From the NCBI GenBank assembly GCA_046329585.1, contig JAXLUI010000001.1, positions 1,736,001-1,800,000 on the forward strand: a stretch of DNA of 64,000 bases, read 5' to 3'. Source of the stretch: DLKC01 sp002478885 (GTDB taxonomy: Bacteria > Bacteroidota > Bacteroidia > Chitinophagales > Chitinophagaceae). Shown here piece after piece: positions 40,006 through 48,087 of this stretch. Every line of letters starts with the position of its first letter. Position 1 is the stretch's first letter. Below the pieces are notes generated by a model, which was given only the letters and a program-made list of their open reading frames with translations, ran no database searches and was not told where the DNA came from. The position numbers were made by a program, and so were the translations under genes.

Positions 40006-43000
40006 ATGATCTTTTTTGTCTGATGTTTTATCCTTTTGAAAAAGTTCTTTAAACCGGTTGAAATTTATGGTAATGATGAATGTTAACCCTGATTCAACGA
40101 TCTGGCCTTCTACCGCGCCTTCATATTCATTTTTGCGATAAGCGCGAATGCGGTAGCGACCATCGGCAGATAGGGCATAGTCGATAGCAACGTCGCCGGC
40201 AATGTTGGAACTGGATTGGTTTGCATTGGCACCCTCCAGTAAAAAGTTACTGCCCACATTTACCTTCAGCCTGTCGTTAAGCAACGTTTTTGAAACGCCT
40301 ATTTTAAGATCGGTCTGGTACTGCCGGGAACCCGATGTATAGTCTTCAGTTGAATTAAGATCTACGTTAAGATCTACGCCTTTTACAAGGCTACCGGCGA
40401 GTGTATTCAACTGATCGCTGAGTAAACGGCTGACACTCTCCCGAACGAGACCTTCGGTGGTTCCTCCGGCCGATTGCGCGGTTGGATCTTCTTCCACAAA
40501 CCTGCTTAACAATAGCAGGGCAAATACCTGTTTACTCATATCTGATTCGTTGCCGCGTAGTTGTTTCAACCGATACTCCACATCGTCCCACTTCGATTGA
40601 ATGTCTTCGGGAATAGTTATATCGAAAGATATGTCAGGTTTAAGCAAATCGCCCTTCATTTTTAGCAAGACTGAAACTGGTAAACGTTCTTTGTATTTGT
40701 TGGCTTCTTCCTCGGTTTTTCCTGCGAGATCCTGTTGCATTAATTCTATGGTGGGAGCCTTTAAACTATAAACCGCAGTAATGTCAACATTAGCATGCAT
40801 AGGATCGCCTGCCCATGTAAGTGTGCTTCCTTTTTGAATATCGAATTTTCGTTTAAGCACACTAAGCGTAACCTGGTACGAACCCTGTTGTAGTTCATAT
40901 GTCCCGGTAAGAGACATCTTACCGTTTTCATCTATTGTGGTGGCGAGATCGGCATTACCTTTGATTTTAAGCACATCACCGTTTTGTTCATCGATTACGA
41001 CTGCAAATTGTGCGGCGGAGTCAGTTTCAATACTGGTGGAAAGTTTCAGTTTGGCAAGCATTTTAAAAGAAGGTACCGTGTCTTTTTGAATATTGACGGT
41101 GGTGTCGACCAGGTTATGGCTGTCGATGAAGTTTACAACACCTTCCCTTTCCTGCACTTCGGGATTAACGTCGGGCAGTACCACCGTAAAATCTGTTTGT
41201 TTATTCACCCTCAATGTTGCATTAACGTCAGGCGTTTGAAGATCGCCTCTTAATTTAACTGCCGCATCAATATTTAGCTTACCATAAAAATCGGGATTCT
41301 CCTTTCTTGTAGAATTTATCAACCGAAAATCATCTGCATTAATATCGAGTGCAAGATTATAATTGCCGGCGCCGGCTGCAAGGAGGCTGCCGTTGAGTAT
41401 TGCTTTATTCCCGGCAGAGTCTTTCAAAGTATATTGGTTAAAATGCACGCCTTTATCGTCCATGGTTATTTTTTCATCGGGAAGATTGAGCCGTTCGCCG
41501 AGAAGGGCCGGAATAATAAAAGCGTTGTCAAAATTTACATCGCCTGCGATCAATAAATCTTTTGATTTACCTGTTATATTAACTTGTCCTTTTAAATACC
41601 CATCAGCGTCCTTAACCTGGCCATCGGAAAACACCACCAACTGCTTCATGTTAATCCTGTTTATTGCCAAATGCTGTCGGAGTTTCTGGTCTTTGATACG
41701 ATAAGTTCCTGTCAGCAACAGATCGTTATCAAAACCGGAAACGCTGATAGTATCCATTAAATTCTGTTCGTCGGGATTAGATATCCTGGCGAGGATGTTA
41801 CCGATAGTATCTTGTACATATTGCAGGTTTTCTATCTTAATATCTGATGTAAAAAGGGGGTTAGTCTTTAAAGTACGCACAGTAACAGAGCCGTTTACCA
41901 ATCCATCCACTTCCAAAGAATCATTCCCACTAAATTCTGTGAGTGTCTTTATCCGAAAGTTTGTGAAATCCGTTTCGATGGGCGCATCATGTACAGGAGC
42001 AATGCTGTTAATTTTCATAGATTCGTTCTCCCTACTGATAAAAAAATTGTTTACAAGCAAGCCGGCGGAATCGTATTCAATAAAATTATCTGCGCTCATT
42101 AGCCAATTGTTTCGGTTAAGCAAAAGGCTATCGGCATTGAAGCTTAAACGCAGCCCGGCAGGCAGCTTATTCAAAGTTGCTCCGATACGGTAAAGGTCGT
42201 TTCCATTTTGATCGTTCAGCCTAATATTAGCAGTAAGATTATTGTTTTTTACATAACCATGAAGCGATGGCTGAAAAAGATGAATTGCTGCCAGGCCAAC
42301 CCTCGCAGCAGTTACTGTATATTTTATCCGATCGCTATCACTGGCAGCCCTGAGTTGCAATGAATCTATTGTTTGCCCTGCGTATTTAACTGACGGTGCA
42401 TCAATTATTGCATTAAGGAAATTGTCGCTGCTGTTGTAGGTAACAAAAGCTCTGACAGAGTCTGAACCGTCGAGTTCAGGTACAATGGCGAGTATTGGTT
42501 TTGATCGCGGATCGAGCGATACATTAACTGACCATTGCTGCGCGGTGAATGCCGTGTCTTTAAACCCATCGACATGAAAATAGTGATCGAGCGTGTGAGT
42601 CATTGCCAATGGCACTTCTGTTAAACGGTATTTGCCAATCCAGTCTGCTTTGGCAAAGGCCGATTGTAATTTCAGAGATTGAACAGATGACGAATTTGAA
42701 GCTTGTACTGCAATAGAATCGCTGACCAGGTGTTTACCCGCTGTGTACAAAGCTAAGTGGTCAATTAATAAGTTGCCGACGAGGGAGTCGGGGTTGGTAC
42801 TGATAAAATCAGCCTCTAAATTTGTGCTGAAACCCAACGTATCATTATACAAATGAAGAGCATGAAGATTAGCGGTATCAAGCCGAAGAGACACTTTAAC
42901 CGATGGATAAAATTCCGATACGTCTGCATTGGCATTGAGCAACAGTTTTAAATTTTCATCATCAATAGATGAGGTGATCACAGCACGCCCATTGTCAGTT

Positions 43001-45012
43001 TTACCATCTAGCTGTAAGGACCTGTACTCGTAGCCTTTGACAAATGCAGTGGCAACGCTTGCAGTCACCATTGCCTTCATCTTTTTGTAATCGTAGCCGC
43101 TTCCGTTGACCTTAACAGCCATACTTGCTTTACCCAACACTGTATCCTGACTGAATAAATAACCAAGATCTACTGCCTTCAACATTGCATCGACCTGAAA
43201 TTGTTCAGTTTTCGTATTGATTTTTGAACCGATAATTGCGTCACCATTTGAGGTTTTTAAATCGAGCTTCGAATTAAAGGCCGTTGCTGTTCCTTTGAAA
43301 TAACCTGAGACTGTTATAATTTTTGGAATGCGGATGGACGAAGGCATTGTGGAAGGAGGAATAAAACCAAGAACATCCCTACCCGTTGTGACGAATTTTG
43401 CAATGTTGATGTTGTAAAACGCACTTCGTGGATCTGGCAACCCCTTGATATTTCCATTGAAGGCAAAAGAAGTACTCCCTATACCGGAAACTGATACCTC
43501 GGGAATATTGATATCCGTAAGAAGGCCTTTTGCATTGACCGTCAATTTGATTGTACTGTTTTTATACCTATCGAGTTCAGATGCCAGTTCCGGCTGCAGC
43601 AAAAGAATGTCGTTCACAGCCAGAAGCCCGGTATCAACACTTACTTCTGCCAGAACTCTTCCGGGTTTTTCTACAAAATCATTTGTCGACGCATAAGTTG
43701 CATGTAGGGAAGCGGTAATCTTCGAATGACTCGTTTGCAGTGAAAAACTCTTCAAATAGCTTTCGGTGCCGCTAAAGTCAAACTCGCCCTGAAGCTTTTT
43801 TACCTCAAAACCACTCTGTTCCTTTAAAGAAAAATGCTCCAGGTTGCCTGCATAAGCATCGTTGCTCAAGGCTAAATTTTTTGCAGCTACATTAAATGGA
43901 TCAATCAGTATGTGATTGTAGTCGAGTCCGGATTTTGCTTTTTGAAAATTATTATCGTCAAACTTTAGGCTGTTATTATTTAATGCAATCGAAGCAATCT
44001 CAACTTTCCACTCCGGGGCTTTTTTTTGCGAACTGTCATTTATCGCACCGACAACTTTTGAACTCCTTTCCATTTTATCAAACATAACCGCTGCGGCAGT
44101 ATTTCGCAGATCCAGTTTTTGAATGTTTATCGCGGCCTTATCCATGTCAATTTTATTGACAAGAATACCAAGTGTATCGAGCCCGAGTGTCGCAAGCATT
44201 TTACCAGCCTCATTATTATAAACGACATTAATATTCTGGAAACCGACTTTGTTTAAAAAAAGCTTGACCGGCGGCGAAGTTGTAGTATTTGCAGGCGGCA
44301 CCGGGCGGAGAAAAAGTTTAGGAGCATATTGTTTTATATTGCTTTGAACACCGTCGATTTGAAAGTTTGGAATATCGTATTTACCTATAACCGGGTCAAA
44401 AGTTTTAACTACCGTATTTAGATGACTCAATCCTAAACTCGCGTTATAACCCAAAACATCATCAGCATATTTTATACGAATACTATTCAACGAAATATTT
44501 CCAAAACTGATTTTCCATGAAGATGGTTCTGTTTGCGCGACAGTGAGCGTATCAATAGGAACGAATGCATTAATGATATAATCAAAGTTAAAGCTTGTGT
44601 CTGGGCTTAACCGGTATATATTAGCTGCCAGGCCGTTTATGTTAATACTGCTTATCGCCACCTTACTGGAAATAAGTTGAAGCATTGCAATATTTACTTC
44701 AATACTTTCGCAGGCTAGCAGTGTATCTTTTCGCTGATCTTCAAGATAAATCTTCTGTAAGGAAATATTAGAAGGGAAATCTATTGCAAGATTTCCAATT
44801 TCAACTTTTGTGTGCAGGGTATTTTGGAGATAAGCCACAACCCTGGTTTTTATATAATTCTGTACGGCGGGAATCTGTATGAGAATAACGAGGAGTATCA
44901 GCAGTAAAACTACACTGAACAAACACCAGGCGATTATTTTAAAAATTTTTCGTAAGATTTTTTTCAATCGGTTCGTGTTATTTACTATTCCGCTGCATTG
45001 GTCTGCATCCAA
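40000..45012 (-). CDS. tamB: TamB / AsmA-like translocation and assembly module
   Basis: 1670 residues. One membrane helix near the N-terminus (about 25-47, IIAWCLFSVVLLLILLVILI), then a very long repetitive beta-rich periplasmic body (AsmA-like and bridge-like repeats) and the C-terminal TamB domain (DUF490) with YELQQGSYQVTLSVLKRKFD, ADLATTIDENGKMSLTGTYE, DISFDITIPEDIQSKWDDVE and SRFVEEDPTAQSAGGTTEG. TamB spans the periplasm from the inner membrane to TamA and is thought to pass lipids or outer-membrane proteins. The start at 45012 (MDADQCSGIVNNTN) is followed by a GTG nine codons later that is equally plausible. Confidence 0.93.
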   Translation of the reverse strand: MDADQCSGIVNNTNRLKKILRKIFKIIAWCLFSVVLLLILLVILIQIPAVQNYIKTRVVAYLQNTLHTKVEIGNLAIDFPSNISLQKIYLEDQRKDTLLACESIEVNIAMLQLISSKVAISSININGLAANIYRLSPDTSFNFDYIINAFVPIDTLTVAQTEPSSWKISFGNISLNSIRIKYADDVLGYNASLGLSHLNTVVKTFDPVIGKYDIPNFQIDGVQSNIKQYAPKLFLRPVPPANTTTSPPVKLFLNKVGFQNINVVYNNEAGKMLATLGLDTLGILVNKIDMDKAAINIQKLDLRNTAAAVMFDKMERSSKVVGAINDSSQKKAPEWKVEIASIALNNNSLKFDDNNFQKAKSGLDYNHILIDPFNVAAKNLALSNDAYAGNLEHFSLKEQSGFEVKKLQGEFDFSGTESYLKSFSLQTSHSKITASLHATYASTNDFVEKPGRVLAEVSVDTGLLAVNDILLLQPELASELDRYKNSTIKLTVNAKGLLTDINIPEVSVSGIGSTSFAFNGNIKGLPDPRSAFYNINIAKFVTTGRDVLGFIPPSTMPSSIRIPKIITVSGYFKGTATAFNSKLDLKTSNGDAIIGSKINTKTEQFQVDAMLKAVDLGYLFSQDTVLGKASMAVKVNGSGYDYKKMKAMVTASVATAFVKGYEYRSLQLDGKTDNGRAVITSSIDDENLKLLLNANADVSEFYPSVKVSLRLDTANLHALHLYNDTLGFSTNLEADFISTNPDSLVGNLLIDHLALYTAGKHLVSDSIAVQASNSSSVQSLKLQSAFAKADWIGKYRLTEVPLAMTHTLDHYFHVDGFKDTAFTAQQWSVNVSLDPRSKPILAIVPELDGSDSVRAFVTYNSSDNFLNAIIDAPSVKYAGQTIDSLQLRAASDSDRIKYTVTAARVGLAAIHLFQPSLHGYVKNNNLTANIRLNDQNGNDLYRIGATLNKLPAGLRLSFNADSLLLNRNNWLMSADNFIEYDSAGLLVNNFFISRENESMKINSIAPVHDAPIETDFTNFRIKTLTEFSGNDSLEVDGLVNGSVTVRTLKTNPLFTSDIKIENLQYVQDTIGNILARISNPDEQNLMDTISVSGFDNDLLLTGTYRIKDQKLRQHLAINRINMKQLVVFSDGQVKDADGYLKGQVNITGKSKDLLIAGDVNFDNAFIIPALLGERLNLPDEKITMDDKGVHFNQYTLKDSAGNKAILNGSLLAAGAGNYNLALDINADDFRLINSTRKENPDFYGKLNIDAAVKLRGDLQTPDVNATLRVNKQTDFTVVLPDVNPEVQEREGVVNFIDSHNLVDTTVNIQKDTVPSFKMLAKLKLSTSIETDSAAQFAVVIDEQNGDVLKIKGNADLATTIDENGKMSLTGTYELQQGSYQVTLSVLKRKFDIQKGSTLTWAGDPMHANVDITAVYSLKAPTIELMQQDLAGKTEEEANKYKERLPVSVLLKMKGDLLKPDISFDITIPEDIQSKWDDVEYRLKQLRGNESDMSKQVFALLLLSRFVEEDPTAQSAGGTTEGLVRESVSRLLSDQLNTLAGSLVKGVDLNVDLNSTEDYTSGSRQYQTDLKIGVSKTLLNDRLKVNVGSNFLLEGANANQSSSNIAGDVAIDYALSADGRYRIRAYRKNEYEGAVEGQIVESGLTFIITINFNRFKELFQKDKTSDKKDHK

Positions 45013-45072
45013 ATACCAACGTTATCGTGTTATATTTAAAACGCAGCCTCACCTACATTTTGGTCATGTCGT

Positions 45073-45459
45073 TTACTTTCTGCGCCACAAATTATACAAT
45101 CCCCTGATAGCTGCAAATAATCCCACCTGTTTTGCAGAATTAAGCAATGTGCTTTTAAGGTCGCCCTGACCTTTTCCGGTCGCGGAAAACAGCAAGGATC
45201 CGGCATTTCGCACCAGCCCCCATGTTTTGGAAGCCACCGCATTGTTAAGAAAGAAAGGCACGGCATTTCCCAACGTAGCCTTAATAGCTTCAGATGGCAG
45301 CCGCTGCCAACGCAATTCGAGGTCTTGCTGCTTATTTTTAAGTCCGGCTTTTACTCTTTTAATTTCCGCTTGCAAATCTTCGAGATTATTGATATGAGCA
45401 AGGCTTTTATTCCGCGGTATCGTCTGCTTCTGTTTCATTTTCATCATTTGATTTTTCAA
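45073..45459 (-). CDS. Small protein of a holin-X/YtxH cluster
   Basis: 128 residues, Lys/Gln-rich and mostly helical (NLEDLQAEIKRVKAGLKNKQ, then LRWQRLPSEAIKATLGNAVP), with a moderately hydrophobic C-terminal part (QVGLFAAIRGLYNLW). No named family recognised. Its start overlaps the end of the upstream holin-X-like gene by about 50 bases (AATGAAAATGAAAC provides alternative ATGs at 45444 and 45438), so translation is probably coupled. In Bacteroidetes such a gene often accompanies YtxH and holin-X genes as an envelope-stress trio. Confidence 0.75.
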   Translation of the reverse strand: MKNQMMKMKQKQTIPRNKSLAHINNLEDLQAEIKRVKAGLKNKQQDLELRWQRLPSEAIKATLGNAVPFFLNNAVASKTWGLVRNAGSLLFSATGKGQGDLKSTLLNSAKQVGLFAAIRGLYNLWRRK

Positions 45460-45793
45460 AGAAAATACTGATCATAAGGTCGATAATCTTTTTTTCAATA
45501 TACTTTTTCCTAACGCCGATTATCACCACAAAAAGTAAAACATAAAACAGTGTTACTACTCCGTACCCCGCGTAGAGGCTACCCATAAGCGAGCCAAAAT
45601 ACTGCCCTGCCATGAAGCTTAGAAAAAACAAAATAAAGAACGCAAGTAGCGCAAGCACAAGGAAAGTAAACATTACCGCGGCGATCTTCGAAATCTTTTC
45701 CGCGGATTGCAACTTTAAAAGCAATATGCGGTCGTTTACATATTCTTCGATCTTCTTCCGCGATTCGGTGAAAAAGTTCTGTTGTTGATCCAT
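45407..45793 (-). CDS. Holin-X-like phage-holin-family membrane protein
   Basis: 128 residues. An amphipathic N-terminal helix (QNFFTESRKKIEEYVNDRIL), two membrane helices (about residues 38-62 and 72-97), and an acidic tail (SNDENETEADDTAE). This is the Actinobacterial-holin-X / 'phage holin family' layout, which in these bacteria is not tied to phage but found with YtxH genes. Function unknown; an inner-membrane stress role is assumed for the family. Overlaps the downstream small gene. Confidence 0.8.
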   Translation of the reverse strand: MDQQQNFFTESRKKIEEYVNDRILLLKLQSAEKISKIAAVMFTFLVLALLAFFILFFLSFMAGQYFGSLMGSLYAGYGVVTLFYVLLFVVIIGVRKKYIEKKIIDLMISIFFEKSNDENETEADDTAE

Positions 45794-45859
45794 AGCGAAG
45801 ATTTTAGCGATTCAAAATTCGACGGAGCATATATCCCGCAATTTGCTACATCAGGTGCC

Positions 45860-45921
45860 AAAGTTGAAGCGTGCGACGCAACGAAGCTGCCATTATAAAC
45901 TATAGCCCAGGCCATAAAAAA
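45860..45921 (-). repeat. REP-like arm inside the trio
   Basis: GTGCGACGCAA at 45871-45881, then GAAGCTGCCATTATAAAC and GCCCAGGCCATAAAAA. It sits between the YtxH and the holin-X genes, which otherwise look like one operon. Confidence 0.82.
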
Positions 45922-45924
45922 TAA

Positions 45925-46182
45925 TTACTCATTGACAGCAGTATTATTGGCAGCCTTTGCCTCCAGGTCTTCAACAAACTCTTTACCCTTTTTTAACAAG
46001 GAACTTATTTCTTCATCGAACGAGGCAAGCTTTTGCTTTAATGCATCGCCTGCATCATTGGCAGCGCCCTTTACGTCGCTCATCATCTCTTTGCCTTTTT
46101 CTGACTGCAAAAACAATGCGATGGCTGTGCCCGCAGCTGCGCCAATAATAATGCCTGCGAGAAATTTTTGGTTATCTGTCAT
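45925..46182 (-). CDS. YtxH-domain stress protein
   Basis: 85 residues. A Gly/Ala-rich membrane helix (GIIIGAAAGTAIALFLQS) followed by a charged helix (GKEMMSDVKGAANDAGDALK), the standard YtxH layout. YtxH proteins are induced by general stress in Bacillus; the mechanism is unknown. First gene of the trio, divergent from the AI-2E transporter with 63 bases between them. Confidence 0.88.
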   Translation of the reverse strand: MTDNQKFLAGIIIGAAAGTAIALFLQSEKGKEMMSDVKGAANDAGDALKQKLASFDEEISSLLKKGKEFVEDLEAKAANNTAVNE

Positions 46183-46209
46183 ATTACTTTAATTTAAAGA
46201 ATGAAACAA

Positions 46210-46217
46210 TACCTTTG
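46210..46217 (+). promoter_or_regulatory. Promoter -7 box of the AI-2E transporter gene
   Basis: TACCTTTG, a perfect TAnnTTTG, 29 bases before the ATG at 46246. TTTAA stands at the -33 position. Confidence 0.5.
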
Positions 46218-46245
46218 GAAAAACACTACGCTATAAAAACCTGTC

Positions 46246-47337
46246 ATGGAAAAAAATAATGAGTATAAAGTTAACCGATACTTTTTTCTCGCCATTATAA
46301 TGGCTTTGGGAATTTTTATATTATTTAGTCTTATTCAATTTTTTACTGCGTTTTTGTCTGCTATAATATTTTATGTACTAAGCAAACCGGCCGTTGATAA
46401 ACTTATAAAAAGAAGAGGTTGGAAAAAAGGAAATATTGCATTACTGGTAATATTTGTTTCGTTTTTTGTGATATTAATGCCCATATCGCTGTTCATAACA
46501 CTACTCTATTCAAAAATAAGCGCAGCAGTTGCGAACCCGCATTTGATTATTGAAAATGTTAAACATGTCAGCGACTATATAAATGAGCAGTTTGGAATGC
46601 AGGTTGTTACCGATGGCAATATTGAGGCGTTGAAGTCTTATGGCACTACATTTTTATCTTCCATATTGAGCCAGGGCCTAACCTTATTCACCACCATCAT
46701 AATGATGTATTTCTTTTTGTTTTTTATGATAAAGAATACCGGGAGAATGGAGGCAGCCATACGCTTTTATCTTCCTTTCAAAAGCGAAAAAATTAAAATC
46801 TTCGGAAACGAGTTGGTGGCACAAACGTTCAGTAATGCGGTGGGTATTCCGATGATCGCCGTAGCGCAGGGTGTTTGCGGGTACTTGAGTTTCTTAATTG
46901 CAGGCGTTAATGAAGCCGGTTTTTGGGGTGTTATTTGTGGTTTTTCCTCCATTATACCTGTTGTTGGCACCGGCATTATTTGGGCGCCAATTGCCCTTTA
47001 TCTTTTAATTACCGATAATGTATGGCAAGGAATTTTTGTTGCAGTGTGGGGCCTGCTTATCTTGGGCACTATGGATAATGTCATCAGATTTCTGCTCGCC
47101 AAACGCATGGCCGATGTTCACCCGATCGTAACGGTGCTCGGCGTAATACTTGGGTTAAACTATTTTGGCATACCGGGGCTTATATATGGCCCTTTACTCA
47201 TTTCTTTTTTCATCATTCTTTTGCGCATTTACTATACCGAATACCAACGGCCCAAAATGGTAAAACACGAAAAACCAAGGCAATTGGTGCCGTCCTACAT
47301 GCAACCATTTCTCGGTATCAGGAAATACAAAAAATAA
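46246..47337 (+). CDS. AI-2E family transporter (PerM/TqsA-like)
   Basis: 363 residues, about eight membrane helices. N-terminal helices (YFFLAIIMALGIFILFSLIQ and ALLVIFVSFFVILMPISLFI), a central cytoplasmic part and the family's C-terminal block: FSSIIPVVGTGIIWAPIALY, then GTMDNVIRFLLAKRMADVHP, then LGVILGLNYFGIPGLIYGPL. Members export small molecules; TqsA was linked to autoinducer-2, others are Na+/H+ antiporters or of unknown substrate. Isolated gene; the repeat pair at 47370-47453 follows it. Confidence 0.9.
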   Translation: MEKNNEYKVNRYFFLAIIMALGIFILFSLIQFFTAFLSAIIFYVLSKPAVDKLIKRRGWKKGNIALLVIFVSFFVILMPISLFITLLYSKISAAVANPHLIIENVKHVSDYINEQFGMQVVTDGNIEALKSYGTTFLSSILSQGLTLFTTIIMMYFFLFFMIKNTGRMEAAIRFYLPFKSEKIKIFGNELVAQTFSNAVGIPMIAVAQGVCGYLSFLIAGVNEAGFWGVICGFSSIIPVVGTGIIWAPIALYLLITDNVWQGIFVAVWGLLILGTMDNVIRFLLAKRMADVHPIVTVLGVILGLNYFGIPGLIYGPLLISFFIILLRIYYTEYQRPKMVKHEKPRQLVPSYMQPFLGIRKYKK

Positions 47338-47369
47338 TTTTTTGAACCAACTTTTTTATCGGTGATCAG

Positions 47370-47453
47370 CTTTGCTTGCGACGCTCCGTTCATCTGTGGT
47401 TCTTGTGGCAACAACCCCAAAGCGAATAGGTATTAGTGTACGACACAATTCTG
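47370..47453 (+). repeat. Paired palindromic repeat
   Basis: GCTTGCGACGCTCCGTTC at 47374-47391 and a degenerate opposite arm AGTGTACGACACAATTCTG (47436 onward). The remaining gap 47454-47588 holds no gene. Confidence 0.7.
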
Positions 47454-47588
47454 TTTCGCAAACCAAAGGCTAAACATAATTTCAGGGAGTTCGATTAGCT
47501 TTACGTTCAGAAGCAAGCGAATACTAGATTTTCACAAAACAATTGCAAAAATAAAAGCAGATTTTAAGTCAAATCCCAAAAAAGGCGC

Positions 47589-47596
47589 TACATTTG
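47589..47596 (+). promoter_or_regulatory. Promoter -7 box of rpsO
   Basis: TACATTTG, a perfect TAnnTTTG, 48 bases before the rpsO ATG at 47645. Confidence 0.55.
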
Positions 47597-47644
47597 CGCC
47601 CACATTTTTGATGAAATAATTGGATGTACTAAAAAAAAACTGAG

Positions 47645-47917
47645 ATGTCTTACTTAACAACAGAGAAAAAAGCCGCAATTTTTACAAATTATGCTGGCGC
47701 CGCTGAAAAAACCGGCTCAATCGAGGCACAAATTGCCTTATTAACCGAGCGCATATCCAGTATTTCTGGACATTTGCAGCAAAACAAAAAAGATTATTCA
47801 ACACACCGCGGTTTAATGCAACTGGTTGGCCAACGTAAACGCTTGCTAGGCTACATGCAAAAACATAACCTTCAGGGTTACCGCGCACTGATCGAAAAAC
47901 TAGGAATAAGGAAATAA
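47645..47917 (+). CDS. rpsO: 30S ribosomal protein S15
   Basis: 90 residues, the usual length. S15 binds 16S rRNA early in 30S assembly. Visible: TGSIEAQIALLTERI, the HLQQNKKDYSTHRGLMQLVG segment that contacts rRNA, and RKRLLGYMQKHNLQGYRALI. It stands directly before pnp, the arrangement found in most bacteria. A strong hairpin terminator or attenuator lies between the two genes. Confidence 0.98.
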   Translation: MSYLTTEKKAAIFTNYAGAAEKTGSIEAQIALLTERISSISGHLQQNKKDYSTHRGLMQLVGQRKRLLGYMQKHNLQGYRALIEKLGIRK

Positions 47918-47930
47918 TTATAATGCATTT

Positions 47931-47977
47931 AAAAAGGATATTCCCGACTGATAGATAGGTTGGGAATATCCTTTTTG
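47931..47977 (+). terminator. Terminator/attenuator between rpsO and pnp
   Basis: A 15-base-pair perfect stem, AAAAAGGATATTCCC against GGGAATATCCTTTTT, with a 16-base loop. The T-run is part of the stem. It may separate rpsO from pnp or serve as a processing site. Confidence 0.85.
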
Positions 47978-48087
47978 TACTATTTCTGATATTCACAATT
48001 TTATTCATTCACAGGGTCAAAGTTTATTTGCTTGCCATTCCCACCTGCAGTTTTTAAACCTGACCGTAAAGACCAGACTAATTTACT

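Noticed and set aside
45407..45793. Prophage suggested by a holin-like gene
   Set aside because: No phage structural, lysis or integration genes are nearby; holin-X proteins are common outside phages.
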